NCBI RefSeq assembly: GCF_001425235.1
Contig: NZ_LMEA01000001.1
Location: forward strand, 595,855-659,854
Reading direction: 5' to 3'
Length of the DNA stretch: 64,000 nucleotides
DNA from: Devosia sp. Root413D1
GTDB taxonomy: Bacteria; Pseudomonadota; Alphaproteobacteria; Rhizobiales; Devosiaceae
Below the pieces are notes generated by a model, which was not told the DNA's origin, did not search any database, and worked only from the letters and a program-made list of their open reading frames with translations. Each line of letters begins with the position of its first letter. The stretch's first letter is position 1. Below are positions 18,286 through 26,995 of the stretch, one piece after another. Position numbers and translations under genes: made by a program.

Positions 18286-18543
18286 GTGGCGCGATACATC
18301 CGCTCGGCCCGGCTGCTCGATGCGCACCGGGCATTGTCGACGCCAGGCGATACCCGGCCAGTCTACGCCATTGCACGCGAGCTGGGCTTCGACGACCCTT
18401 CCGAGTTCAGCCGGGCGTTCAAACATCAGTTTGGCTACAGCCCCACCGAGGCCCGCTCCGAGCGGGTTCCCGCGCTCAGCCCGCACAAGGCATCGGCGGG
18501 CGCTATCTCCAGCCTGGCCGAAATCTTGGCCGCGCTAGCCTGA
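18286..18543 (+). pseudogene. Truncated AraC regulator, C-terminal fragment
   Basis: The 85-codon open frame reads like the last ~85 residues of the upstream AraC regulator: ARYIRSARLLDAHRALST, DTRPVYAIARELGFDDPSEF, FKHQFGYSPTEARSE. The match is about 80% at protein level by eye, with many silent differences, so it diverged under selection as a full gene before losing its 5' part. It retains only the second helix-turn-helix. Similarity begins abruptly at GTGGCGCGATA (18286) and no N-terminal sequence precedes it. It could still be translated from the GTG, but there is no ribosome binding site, so I treat it as a remnant. Confidence 0.8.
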
Positions 18544-18932
18544 CACGCGACGATCTCACGGCCCTGACGTCGCAGCATTGGGCCGCTCTCGGCCGCGTGT
18601 GCGCTTTGTCTCATGGGTGCGGATCTGGCCGAACTACGCCTGCGGCAGGGGGAGCTTGCCGATGCTGACTCACGCCTTGGACCGACAGCACAGGATTGGG
18701 ACGGAGGGCTATTCTCTTCCGCTCGCAACGGACAGTAGCGTTCGACGAAGGATGCGGCGCTGCTTCCACCTTTCCCAGGCCAAGGTCGCGGTGGCGCCTG
18801 TCGTGTGGCTAGCGTTGGGCGGGTGGGCAGTTGTCGGTGTGCATTTCGATAGGCCGTCGCCCCCGAAGCGGGGCCGCCATGAGCAACGCGGACCAACCGC
18901 ACCGGTGCCTGCGATCATCGGTCGGAGGGCGC
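18544..18932. other. Intergenic region, nothing recognised
   Basis: 389 bases between the AraC fragment and the betaine-binding protein gene. Frames here lack protein-like composition. The last 10 bases carry GGAGG, the ribosome binding site of the next gene. Confidence 0.4.
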
Positions 18933-19865
18933 ATGGGCGCTCTTGTGCTGATGGCGCTCATCACCTGCTCGACCGGGGTGGCTGCCGCCCAGGAGATCGT
19001 GGTCGGCATCACCGCCTGGCCCTCCGCCAAGGTCAGCGCCTATGTCATCGGTCAAGTACTGGCCGAGCGGACCGGGGTCACGCCTGTCTATGTCGAACGG
19101 GGCTCCGTCGGCCTGCTGACCTCGATCGCCCGGGGCGACATAGACGTCTACCCCGAATTATGGTCGCCAAACCTCGATGCCGCTGTCAGTCGGGCTGGGG
19201 CTGCCGTGACCGTCAGCACACGCTCAGTCACCGGCAAGCAAGGCATTTGCGCCACGCGGGCGGCCATAGATCAAACCGGCATCAAGGCCGTCTCGGACCT
19301 CACCAACCCCGATATCGCCGCCGCCTTCGATAGCGACGACGACGGCAGGGGCGAACTCTGGATCGGCGATGCCTCCTGGTTCTCGACCCAGGTGGAGCGG
19401 GTCAGGGCCAGAAGTGCCGGCTATGACCAGACCATGCAACTGCTGCAAGCGCCGGAAGACATGGCAATGGCGGCGGTCGACGCAAGCGTCGCCCTGGCGC
19501 AACCGCTGGTGTTCTACTGCTATTCGCCGCACCACGTGTTCGTCCTGCACGATGTGGTCATGCTGGCGGAACCGGCGTTCGACGCTGCGGCATGGCAGCT
19601 TGTCGCGCCGGCCGGCGACCCCGACTGGCTGGAACACTCGCGGGCCGAGACGGCTTGGGATGTGTCCTCGTTGTCGATCGCCTTCGCGACCAGACTTAAA
19701 ACCGAGCTCCCGGCAGTGGCCGACATCCTCGGCAGGATCCAGTTCGAAGCCGAGGACATAGCCGGGATGAGCTACGTCTTGCAGGTCGAACGCAAGTCGC
19801 CGGAGGCTGCCGCGCATGAGTGGCTCGCCGAGCACCGCGCCCGAATAGACGGGTGGTTCGAATGA
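18933..19865 (+). CDS. Glycine betaine/proline ABC transporter substrate-binding protein (OpuAC type), orphan
   Basis: 310 residues from ATG 18933, chosen for GGAGG 5 bases upstream and for the signal peptide it starts (MGALVLMALITCSTGVAAAQ). Longer in-frame starts at 18831 and 18879 would bury the signal. The mature protein starts EIVVGITAWPSAKVSAYVIG and contains DIDVYPELWSPN, as in OpuAC-family periplasmic binding proteins for quaternary amines, with Trp residues that could form the aromatic cage. No ATPase or permease gene is adjacent. The gene ends with an ATGA overlap into the L,D-transpeptidase, so the two are translationally coupled. Confidence 0.85.
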   Translation: MGALVLMALITCSTGVAAAQEIVVGITAWPSAKVSAYVIGQVLAERTGVTPVYVERGSVGLLTSIARGDIDVYPELWSPNLDAAVSRAGAAVTVSTRSVTGKQGICATRAAIDQTGIKAVSDLTNPDIAAAFDSDDDGRGELWIGDASWFSTQVERVRARSAGYDQTMQLLQAPEDMAMAAVDASVALAQPLVFYCYSPHHVFVLHDVVMLAEPAFDAAAWQLVAPAGDPDWLEHSRAETAWDVSSLSIAFATRLKTELPAVADILGRIQFEAEDIAGMSYVLQVERKSPEAAAHEWLAEHRARIDGWFE

Positions 19866-20542
19866 GTGTTGGCCCGTCACGGCGCCGGTTGCTCGAACTC
19901 GGCCTGGCAGGTCTGGCGGCGGGCTTGATTGGTGCGCCGGCGCAGGCACAGGCCATCTACTCGCAAATCTACGATGCGAAGCGGAAGAAGTGGATCGATT
20001 ATGATCCGCGCCGGGCCCAGCAATACTATGCGGCTTATGGCTCAGTGCCGGAGGAATTCAAGCGACAGCTGGTTCCGTTCAGGACCGCCGAGAAACCTGG
20101 CACCGTCATCATCGATGGGGACCGGCACTTCCTCTACCTGGTGCAGCCGGAGTTTCAGGCGATCCGCTACGGCATCGGGGTGGGACGCGACGGTTTCGGC
20201 TGGGCCGGCATCGTCGCCATAGGCCGGATGGTCGAGTGGCCGACCTGGACGCCGCCCCCTGAGATGATTGCGCGTGATCCGAAGTCTGCACAGTGGGCCA
20301 ATGGCATGCCGGGCGGCCCTGACAACCCGCTGGGTGCCCGCGCCATGTACCTCTACGAGGGCGGCAAGGACACCATTTACCGCATCCACGGGACAGCCGA
20401 ACCCTGGTCTATCGGGCTCAACATCTCGTCCGGCTGCATCCGGCTCAACAACGACGACGTGACCGATCTCTACTCCCGGGTCGCCGTGGGGGCGAAGGTT
20501 GTCGTTCTCATGTCCGGCGCGGCCCTCTATCGCGGCGTCTAG
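19862..20542 (+). CDS. L,D-transpeptidase (YkuD family), exported
   Basis: 226 residues. The start ATG overlaps the preceding stop (ATGA). The N-terminus (SRRRLLELGLAGLAAGLIGAPAQAQA) is a signal with three consecutive arginines, possibly Tat. The catalytic motif is complete: HGTAEPWSIGLNISSGCIRL, with the His, the SSGCIR and the nucleophilic Cys. These enzymes make 3-3 cross-links in peptidoglycan or attach proteins to it. Linkage to a betaine-binding protein suggests an osmotic or envelope-stress setting (inference). Confidence 0.93.
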   Translation: MSVGPSRRRLLELGLAGLAAGLIGAPAQAQAIYSQIYDAKRKKWIDYDPRRAQQYYAAYGSVPEEFKRQLVPFRTAEKPGTVIIDGDRHFLYLVQPEFQAIRYGIGVGRDGFGWAGIVAIGRMVEWPTWTPPPEMIARDPKSAQWANGMPGGPDNPLGARAMYLYEGGKDTIYRIHGTAEPWSIGLNISSGCIRLNNDDVTDLYSRVAVGAKVVVLMSGAALYRGV

Positions 20543-20550
20543 GAGGTCAC

Positions 20551-20865
20551 ATGGCAGCATTTGCATTCCTGTTCAGGGGTATCGGCATTCCGGCGCTGCT
20601 GCTTGCCGCCGCGGCCTGCGCCTCGACCACGCCGCCGGCCGCCACCATCCGCTCCAGCGCGCTGACGGCGCCGGCTGATCTGCAACTGCTGTGCGCCAGC
20701 GAGGCAGCCAGCCGTTTCGGCGTTCCGGCCGATGGCGTCCTGCCGACCGCGTCGCGGCCGAGCGCCACCGGAACGGCGTTTGAAGTGGAGGTCAAGCTGC
20801 CAACCGGGCAGGCACTTTGCGTCATCGACCAGAATGGCAGCATCCAGTCACTCGCTCGCACCTGA
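20551..20865 (+). CDS. Small lipoprotein, unknown function
   Basis: 104 residues. A signal peptide ends at the lipobox LAAAAC, so the mature protein starts at a lipidated Cys. The mature part has two more Cys (LQLLCASEAAS, GQALCVIDQ) and a small domain with FEVEVKLPTGQALCVIDQNG. Family not recognised. It starts 8 bases after the L,D-transpeptidase with GGAGG upstream, so it is in the same operon and probably works in the envelope. Confidence 0.8.
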   Translation: MAAFAFLFRGIGIPALLLAAAACASTTPPAATIRSSALTAPADLQLLCASEAASRFGVPADGVLPTASRPSATGTAFEVEVKLPTGQALCVIDQNGSIQSLART

Positions 20866-20914
20866 GCGCGCCGTCAGACGACCGTGAAGGTGCTCAACAA
20901 GGAGGAACAAGACA

Positions 20915-21391
20915 ATGTATCGCTTCATGAAATTGCTGCTCAGCGCCGTCCTGGTGCTTGCAGCGTTGCAGTCGCCGGCCGTGCTCGCCCAGGACGTTGC
21001 ACCGCTGGTGATGGTCCCCGATCATCCGGTGGGTGTTCCCGTAAGCGGCTGCTTCCGTGCCAACCAGAACCTCTATGGCCCGTACCGGCTGACGTTCTGC
21101 CTGGAACGGCGCGGAACCTATCAAGTCCGCGGCGGCGGCGTGAGCTGCGACGGCCGCCTGACCTGGCGTACCTCTGGGCGTGACATCATCGTCGACCTGC
21201 AGCGCGCCTCCTGCAATCGCGGGCGCGCCTGGGAACGGGCTTCGATGGATTGCCGGAACTATGGCGGCCTGCTGGGGACCATCGGACGCGTCATCGTCGG
21301 CCAGTCGCCGCGCATCCGTACCCTGCGTTGCACCTATCACCCGACGGTGCGCGGCGAGAGACCTCGCACCTTCACCGCCACTCGCAACTGA
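20915..21391 (+). CDS. Exported Cys-rich protein, unknown function
   Basis: 158 residues with a signal peptide (MYRFMKLLLSAVLVLAALQS to VLAQ). The mature part has six Cys residues (SGCFRAN, LTFCLERRG, VSCDGR, ASCNRGR, DCRNYGG, LRCTYH), an even number that suggests disulfides in the periplasm. A strong ribosome binding site (AAGGAGG) precedes ATG 20915. It follows the lipoprotein by 49 bases on the same strand and probably belongs to the same transcription unit. No family recognised. Confidence 0.77.
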   Translation: MYRFMKLLLSAVLVLAALQSPAVLAQDVAPLVMVPDHPVGVPVSGCFRANQNLYGPYRLTFCLERRGTYQVRGGGVSCDGRLTWRTSGRDIIVDLQRASCNRGRAWERASMDCRNYGGLLGTIGRVIVGQSPRIRTLRCTYHPTVRGERPRTFTATRN

Positions 21392-21459
21392 CCATCGGCG
21401 GGCACGGAGCCTACGGGCTCCATGCCCGCCTGAAGTGCCGGAACCAACACGACGGAGAG

Positions 21460-22878
21460 ATGCAAGTGTCCAGAGCGTCAAATACCCCCCCAAGCCTCAC
21501 GGCTCGGAAGCCGTTCCAGCCCCGGACGAGCGCGAAACTGCGAGCGCCGCTGGCAGGAGCTGGTCTGTTTGTCACCCTCGTTCTTGGCTTGGGCACCGCC
21601 TTCGCGCAGGACGCGGCGAGCAGCAGCGTGCTGTTCGAGAATGTAAGGGTTTTCGACGGCAAGGCTGATGCACTGACGGAGCCGACCAACGTGCTGGTCG
21701 AGGAAGGCAAGATCGCTGCCATCTCCGCCGCTCCGATCGACGCGAATGGCGCCAGTGTGATCGAGGGTGCTGGTCGCACGCTGATGCCCGGGCTGATCGA
21801 TGCGCATTGGCACGCCATGCTCATCCGCTCGACCCCCGAGGAGGGCCTCAACAACGATGCAGGCTACACCACGCTGCTGGCGGCGGACGAGGCCAAGGCC
21901 ACCCTGATGCGTGGCTTCACTACCGTACGCGACGTGGGCGGTCCGGTCTTCTCCCTGAAGCGGGCGATCGACGAGGGGCTCATCGATGGCCCCCGGATCT
22001 ATCCATCGGGCGCTATCATCAGCGTTACCAGCGGCCATGGCGATTTCCGTCACCAGTGGGAGCTGCCGCGCCGGCCGGGTGAGCTGACCCGCATGGAAGA
22101 ACTGGGCGTGGCGATGATCGCCGACAGTCCGGACGAGGTGCGCATGCGGGCGCGCGAGCAGTTGATGCTGGGCGCTTCGCAGGTCAAGCTGACGGCAGGC
22201 GGCGGTGTCGCGTCGCCGTTCAGCCCGCTCGATGCATCGACCTTCACGGCCGACGAACTGACGGCCGCGGTTGAGGCGGCGAGCAACTGGGGCACCTACG
22301 TCACCGTGCACGCCTATACCCCCGAAGCGATCGAGCGAGCGCTGTCGGTGGGGGTGAAGGTGATTGAGCACGGCCATCTGATGAACGAGGCGGACGCCAA
22401 GGCGATGGCCGAGAAGGGCATTTGGCTTTCGACCCAGCCGTTCGACGAGAGCTTCGAGGAGGGCGTCACGCTTCCTGAGGACAGCCGCGCGCGGCTGCGG
22501 CAGGTGATCACCGGCACCGACCGCATCTATGGCTGGGCCAAGCAGTACGGTATCAAGACCGCCTTCGGCACGGACATCCTGTTCTCTCCGGCGATGGCGC
22601 AATTGCAGGGACATATGCTCACGCTGCTGACGCGCTGGTATACGCCGGCCGAGGCCCTGGCCATGGCGACCGGCACCAACGGCGAATTGCTGCAGCTGAC
22701 CGGGTTACGCAACCCCTATCCGGGCAAACTCGGCGTTGTCGAGGAAGGGGCACTCGCTGACCTGCTGCTGGTCGAGGGCGATCCGATCGCCAACATCAAC
22801 CTCGTGGCCAACCCGGCGAACTTCGTGGTGATCATGAAGGACGGCAAGATCTACAAGAATACACTCCCCACCAACTAG
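21460..22878 (+). CDS. Exported amidohydrolase-family metal-dependent hydrolase
   Basis: About 472 residues. The N-terminus carries a long n-region and hydrophobic core ending GTAFAQ, a signal peptide. Metal ligands are visible in order: GLIDAHWHAML (HxH), VTVHAY, VIEHGHLM and FGTDILF, as in imidazolonepropionase-like and Xaa-Pro dipeptidase-like amidohydrolases. The substrate, probably a peptide or cyclic amide in the periplasm, is not known. Start is ambiguous: ATG 21460 lies only a base after GGAGA, while GTG 21466 has better spacing. A rho-independent terminator follows at 22888. Confidence 0.88.
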   Translation: MQVSRASNTPPSLTARKPFQPRTSAKLRAPLAGAGLFVTLVLGLGTAFAQDAASSSVLFENVRVFDGKADALTEPTNVLVEEGKIAAISAAPIDANGASVIEGAGRTLMPGLIDAHWHAMLIRSTPEEGLNNDAGYTTLLAADEAKATLMRGFTTVRDVGGPVFSLKRAIDEGLIDGPRIYPSGAIISVTSGHGDFRHQWELPRRPGELTRMEELGVAMIADSPDEVRMRAREQLMLGASQVKLTAGGGVASPFSPLDASTFTADELTAAVEAASNWGTYVTVHAYTPEAIERALSVGVKVIEHGHLMNEADAKAMAEKGIWLSTQPFDESFEEGVTLPEDSRARLRQVITGTDRIYGWAKQYGIKTAFGTDILFSPAMAQLQGHMLTLLTRWYTPAEALAMATGTNGELLQLTGLRNPYPGKLGVVEEGALADLLLVEGDPIANINLVANPANFVVIMKDGKIYKNTLPTN

Positions 22879-22887
22879 CCGCTACTC

Positions 22888-22926
22888 GGTGCCCTCGCCC
22901 GACGTGGGGGGCAGGGCACCTCTTTT
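22888..22926 (+). terminator. Rho-independent terminator after amidohydrolase gene
   Basis: Stem arms GGTGCCCT (22888-22895) and AGGGCACC (22913-22920), then TCTTTT. It ends the run of exported-protein genes. Confidence 0.8.
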
Positions 22927-23069
22927 GCATCGCTGGCCTTGAGGCGTGCCAGCTCGACCTTGCTGGCAGTCGTCGCTTCCCTCCGCCGCAGCGCTACCGC
23001 GTCTGCCAGGAGGGGGGATTGAGGGAGGGGAGCTCGCCGTCGATGGCTTCGCTCCGTCGCTCCAGCTAG

Positions 23070-24485
23070 CTAAAGCACCTTGCCCGGGTTGAGGATTCCG
23101 TTGGGGTCGAGCGCCGCCTTGATCGCCTGCATCATCTCGAGCGCCACCGGGTCCTTCACCTGCCGCAGCAGGGCGGATTTCAGCTGCCCGATGCCGTGCT
23201 CGGCCGACACCGAACCGCCGAGCTTGCGCACCACTTCATAGACGGCCGCGTTGGCGTCGGCCTCGCGCGCCATGAAAGCCTTGGAGTCGGCGCCGGCGGG
23301 CTGGCTGAAGTTGAAATGGATATTGCCGTCGCCCATGTGGCCGAACGGGCAGGGCCGCACGCCGGGGATAGCGCGCTCCACTGCGGCGCTGCCCTCGGCG
23401 ATCAGCTGCGGCACGGCGCCGATCGGCACCGAGACATCGTGTTTGATCGAGGCGCCTTCCTTCGATTGCACCTCGCTCATCTGCTCGCGTGCCGCCCACA
23501 TCAAGGTGCGATCGGCCTCCGACTCGGCGACCACCGCATCGGCGACGAGGCCGCTGCCGAGCGCTTGTTCGAGCGCCGCCTGCAATGCGCCGGGCGCACC
23601 GCCTTTCATCCGGTTCACTTCGGCCAGCACATACCAGGGCGACAGGCTGGCGGTCGGGTCGCGCGGCAACAGGCCATATTTCAGCTGCAGGTCGATGCCG
23701 AACCGGTTCATCAGCTCGAACGCGGTGAGGCGCGAGCCGGCCCGCTCGCGCAACAGGTAGAACAACTGCAGCGCCACGCCGGGATCGGCCACGTTGATCA
23801 GCGCCGTTTCCTGTGCCTCGGGGATCGGGAACAGCTTTACTGTCGCCGCGGTAATGAAGCCGAGCGTGCCTTCGGCCCCTACCAGCAGGTCCTTGAGGTC
23901 GTAGCCGGTATTGTCCTTCTTCAGCGCGTTGAGCCCGTTGTAGAGCCGCCCGTCGGCCAGCACCGCCTCGACCCCCAGCGTCAGCTCGCGCGCATTGCCA
24001 TAGGCCAGCACCTGCACGCCGCCGGCATTGGAGCTGAGCACGCCACCGATACGGGCCGAGCCCTGCGACGCCAGCCACAGCGGGAAAATCGCCCCCGCGG
24101 CCTCCGCCACCTTATGCGCCTCTTCGAGGATCAGCCCGGCTTCCACCGTCATGTGCCCGGCTGCGGCATTGACTTCGCGCACCCGGTTGATGCGGGAGAG
24201 GTTGACGATCACCTCATTGCCGCTGAGCGGCACCTGGCCGCCGACCAGACCGGTATTGCCGCTCTGTGGCACCAGCGGCACCCGATGCTGGTTGGCCCAG
24301 CGGCAGATCGCCTGTAGCGCCGCGACGCTCCCCGGCAGCGCTACCGCCACTGCCGGCACGTGGAAGCGCTTGCGCGGCTCAGTCAGGTAACTCGTCATCT
24401 CCGCGGGATCGGCGAGCAGCGCGCCGCCATCGCCGACCAGCGGCTTCAGGGCGCGGACGATATCTTTGGCAGTGAGCGTGGTCAT
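23070..24485 (-). CDS. FAD-binding oxidoreductase (D-lactate / D-2-hydroxyacid dehydrogenase family)
   Basis: 471 residues from ATG 24485. An N-terminal FAD-binding domain of the VAO/PCMH type contains VPLVPQSGNTGLVGG and VEAGLILEEAHKVAE. The C-terminal FAD-oxidase domain has PFGHMGDGNIHFNFSQP and SAEHGIGQLK, which carry the metal and substrate ligands in D-2-hydroxyglutarate and D-lactate dehydrogenases. It oxidises a D-2-hydroxy acid to the keto acid; which one is not certain. No glcE or glcF partner is adjacent, so it is not a glycolate oxidase complex here. It is divergent from fabI. Confidence 0.88.
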   Translation of the reverse strand: MTTLTAKDIVRALKPLVGDGGALLADPAEMTSYLTEPRKRFHVPAVAVALPGSVAALQAICRWANQHRVPLVPQSGNTGLVGGQVPLSGNEVIVNLSRINRVREVNAAAGHMTVEAGLILEEAHKVAEAAGAIFPLWLASQGSARIGGVLSSNAGGVQVLAYGNARELTLGVEAVLADGRLYNGLNALKKDNTGYDLKDLLVGAEGTLGFITAATVKLFPIPEAQETALINVADPGVALQLFYLLRERAGSRLTAFELMNRFGIDLQLKYGLLPRDPTASLSPWYVLAEVNRMKGGAPGALQAALEQALGSGLVADAVVAESEADRTLMWAAREQMSEVQSKEGASIKHDVSVPIGAVPQLIAEGSAAVERAIPGVRPCPFGHMGDGNIHFNFSQPAGADSKAFMAREADANAAVYEVVRKLGGSVSAEHGIGQLKSALLRQVKDPVALEMMQAIKAALDPNGILNPGKVL

Positions 24486-24593
24486 GGCGGGGGAAGATAG
24501 ACCTGAGCGGGGTTGGCGCAAGGGCGAACTTGCCCGCTACCGGTCGCTATGCGACAAGCGGCGCCAACGAGACAATGAAGACGGAGCACGACG

Positions 24594-25406
24594 ATGGCGC
24601 AGGGGCTGATGGCCGGCAAAAAGGGCCTGATCATGGGCGTGGCGAACAACCGCTCGATCGCCTGGGGCATCGCCAAGGCCCTCGCCGACCAGGGCGCCGA
24701 GATCGCCTTCTCCTACCAGGGCGAGGCGCTGAAGAAGCGCGTCGAGCCGCTCGCCGCCGAGATCGGCGTCACCACGCTGGTCGAGTGCGACGTGTCGAAC
24801 GACGCGGCGATGGACGAGACCTTCCGGGTGCTCAAGGACAAGTGGGGGACGATGGATTTCCTCGTCCACGCCATCGGCTTTTCCAACAAGGATGAGCTCG
24901 AGGGCCGCTACATCAACACCAGCGCCGAGAACTTCGCGCTCACCATGAACATCTCGGTCTATTCGTTCACCGCCGTCGCCAAGCGCGCCGAGGCGATGCT
25001 GAACCCCGGTAGCTCGCTGCTGACGCTGACCTATTACGGCGCCGAAAAATACGTGCCGAACTACAATGTCATGGGCGTCGCCAAGGCCGCACTCGAGGCC
25101 TCGGTGCGCTACCTAGCGCATGACCTCGGCCCGCAGAACATCCGCGTCAACGCCATCTCGGCCGGCGCCATCAAAACCCTGGCGGCCTCCGGCATCTCGG
25201 GGCTCCGCACCATGCTGCACTTCCAGGAGAAGGCGGCGCCGCTGAAGCGCAACGTCACCCAGGAAGAAGTCGGCTCGGCCGCGCTCTACCTGCTCAGCGA
25301 TCTCGCCTCCGGCGTCACCGGCCAGGTGCAGTATGTCGATTGCGGCTTCAACATCATCGGCATGCATGTCGACGATGAAGCCGACGCCGCTGCGCCCACC
25401 GCCTGA
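24594..25406 (+). CDS. fabI: Enoyl-[acyl-carrier-protein] reductase (NADH)
   Basis: 270 residues. FabI reduces trans-2-enoyl-ACP in the last step of each fatty-acid elongation cycle. Visible are the atypical short-chain dehydrogenase nucleotide site (GLIMGVANNRSIAWGIAKAL), the active-site Tyr/Lys pair in YNVMGVAK (YX6K), and the AASGISGLRTM loop that covers substrate. Length and N-terminus match the family. A rho-independent terminator follows. Confidence 0.97.
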   Translation: MAQGLMAGKKGLIMGVANNRSIAWGIAKALADQGAEIAFSYQGEALKKRVEPLAAEIGVTTLVECDVSNDAAMDETFRVLKDKWGTMDFLVHAIGFSNKDELEGRYINTSAENFALTMNISVYSFTAVAKRAEAMLNPGSSLLTLTYYGAEKYVPNYNVMGVAKAALEASVRYLAHDLGPQNIRVNAISAGAIKTLAASGISGLRTMLHFQEKAAPLKRNVTQEEVGSAALYLLSDLASGVTGQVQYVDCGFNIIGMHVDDEADAAAPTA

Positions 25407-25414
25407 TTTATCCT

Positions 25415-25445
25415 GGGGCTGCCGCAAGGCGGCCCCTTTCGTTTC
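25415..25445 (+). terminator. Rho-independent terminator after fabI
   Basis: Stem GGGGCTGCC / GGCGGCCCC (one G-T wobble) with a GCAA loop, then TTTCGTTT. It lies between fabI and the histidine-phosphatase gene, whose start is only about 12 bases beyond. Confidence 0.75.
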
Positions 25446-25456
25446 CGAGCGTCGAT

Positions 25457-26086
25457 ATGTCCATCACCTGGCCTGAACTCTATTTCATCCGTCACGGCGA
25501 AACCGACTGGAACGCCGAGGGGCGCTACCAGGGGTCCAAGGACATCCCGCTCAACGATATCGGCCGCGGCCAGGCCGATCTCAACGGTAAGCTCTTGGTG
25601 CAGATCCTCGAGCGGGCCGGTCGCAGCCCGGCCGATTTCACCTGGCACGCTTCGCCGCTCGGCCGCACTCGCGAGACCATGGCCCGCGTCCGTTCGGCCT
25701 TCTCTGTGCCGCTGCCCGAGGTGGTCTTCGACCAGCGGCTGGTCGAGGTATCGTTCGGCATTTACGAAGGCCGGCTCCACACCGAGCTCAGTTCCGGCGA
25801 GATGGCGATCGCCGGCGAGCGCGACGCCAGCTTCTGGAATTTCCGCCCGCCCTCGGGCGAGAGCTATGAGGATGTGGCGCAGCGCATCTTGAGCTTTGCC
25901 ACCGACACGCTCAAAGCGCCGGCGATCATCGTGGCGCATGGCGGGATCCTCAGGATTTTGCGCCGCCTGATCGAGGATTTTCCGGCCGAGCGCGCAGTGA
26001 ACTGGTTCCCGCCGCAAGATTCGGTGGTGCATTTCATCGACGGCAAGAGCGTCGTCTATCCGGCTGGTCACAGCTGGGACGACTGA
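25457..26086 (+). CDS. Histidine phosphatase family protein
   Basis: 209 residues. The phosphoglycerate-mutase-like catalytic motif is LYFIRHGETDWN near residue 8, with the RHG histidine that becomes phosphorylated. The second catalytic His is in IIVAHGGILRIL. The acid residue is likely in LVEVSFGIYEGR. Such proteins dephosphorylate sugars or nucleotides, and the substrate cannot be told. It is placed between fabI and a GNAT gene, 24 bases before the latter, so those two are probably cotranscribed. Confidence 0.9.
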   Translation: MSITWPELYFIRHGETDWNAEGRYQGSKDIPLNDIGRGQADLNGKLLVQILERAGRSPADFTWHASPLGRTRETMARVRSAFSVPLPEVVFDQRLVEVSFGIYEGRLHTELSSGEMAIAGERDASFWNFRPPSGESYEDVAQRILSFATDTLKAPAIIVAHGGILRILRRLIEDFPAERAVNWFPPQDSVVHFIDGKSVVYPAGHSWDD

Positions 26087-26109
26087 GCGGACGAGCTTGG
26101 GAGGCCACG

Positions 26110-26658
26110 TTGAAGAGCACCGGGAACGATCCGCCACCCCTGGCCGCCATCGCGATCCGGCCCTGGCTCGACACCGACTCGGCGGCTGAGCTGACCGAGC
26201 TGCTGCACCGCGCCTATGCGCGCCTCGCCGCGATGGGGCTGCGCTTCTGGGCGACGCATCAGAGTGCCGAGGTCACCGAGAAGCGTATCGCATCGGGCGA
26301 GTGCTTCGTCGCCGTCGCCGATGGGGTGATCTGCGGCACCATCCTCTTCCGCGATGCTTCCCGCACCAATGGCAGCCCCTGGTACGATCGATCCGACGTC
26401 GCCTCGTTCGGCCAGTTCGCGGTCGAGCCCGAGCTCCAGAGCCAAGGCCTCGGACGCCGGCTCATTGCCGATGTCGAAGACCGCGCCGCTGCTTCCGGCG
26501 CCCGGGAACTGGCGCTCGATACAGCGGAACCGGCAGTGCACCTCGTCGAGTGGTACACGCGCTTCGGCTACCGCTTCATCGAGCGCACCCAGTGGCAACA
26601 CACCAACTATCGCAGTGTTGTGCTGAGCAAGACGCTTGTCGGCAGGCAGGGCGACTGA
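26110..26658 (+). CDS. GNAT-family N-acetyltransferase
   Basis: 182 residues. Start TTG 26110 has GGGAGG about 5 bases upstream. The acetyl-CoA-binding motif A is FAVEPELQSQGLGRRLIADV (Q/RxxGxG/A) and the C-terminal half reads VEWYTRFGYRFIERTQW, typical of GNAT enzymes. Substrate unknown. It lies just downstream of the histidine-phosphatase gene. Confidence 0.9.
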   Translation: MKSTGNDPPPLAAIAIRPWLDTDSAAELTELLHRAYARLAAMGLRFWATHQSAEVTEKRIASGECFVAVADGVICGTILFRDASRTNGSPWYDRSDVASFGQFAVEPELQSQGLGRRLIADVEDRAAASGARELALDTAEPAVHLVEWYTRFGYRFIERTQWQHTNYRSVVLSKTLVGRQGD

Positions 26659-26721
26659 AGGGAGTCTCGGTTCCGGTTGAAGTCCTGAGCGGATGTCTTG
26701 GCATATGCCAAAGGGGTGGCC

Positions 26722-26921
26722 GTGACACAGCAGCAGCTTCGTACCGCCAGCATTTTCCGCAACTGTCGCAATCAGGTCGTGCGCATCCCTGTCGAGTTCG
26801 CCCGGTAACGGCGCCACCCAGGACGTTGGCCGAGCTGTTCAGCGAGTGGGAAGCCTTTCGCGAGTTCCCGGATGTCGATGACAGTTCGCTGCCGCCAGAC
26901 CCCCGCACCCCGCTCGAATGA
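26722..26921 (+). pseudogene. Decayed VapB-type antitoxin
   Basis: Two pieces in different frames read like the ends of a VapB antitoxin. From GTG 26722 the first gives TASIFRNCRNQVVRIPVEFA, the swapped-hairpin DNA-binding start of VapB, and stops at 26808. The second, ending in a stop at 26921, gives LAELFSEWEAFREFPDVDD and closes with PPDPRTPLE, the toxin-binding tail. The central part (about 20-30 residues) is missing, so a deletion with frameshift occurred. No VapC gene is next to it. It is a remnant and likely inactive. Confidence 0.7.
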
Positions 26922-26995
26922 CCCGGTCGAGAACTGGCTCGATTGACCGTCTCGCCGCGTGCCCCTAGAACCGCGGCAGTCTTCGGGGCATTCTC

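Noticed and set aside
14073-23000. A genomic island with integrase and attachment sites in the accessory region
   Set aside because: No integrase, transposase, tRNA or flanking direct repeat was found, and base composition stays similar apart from a short AT-rich patch.
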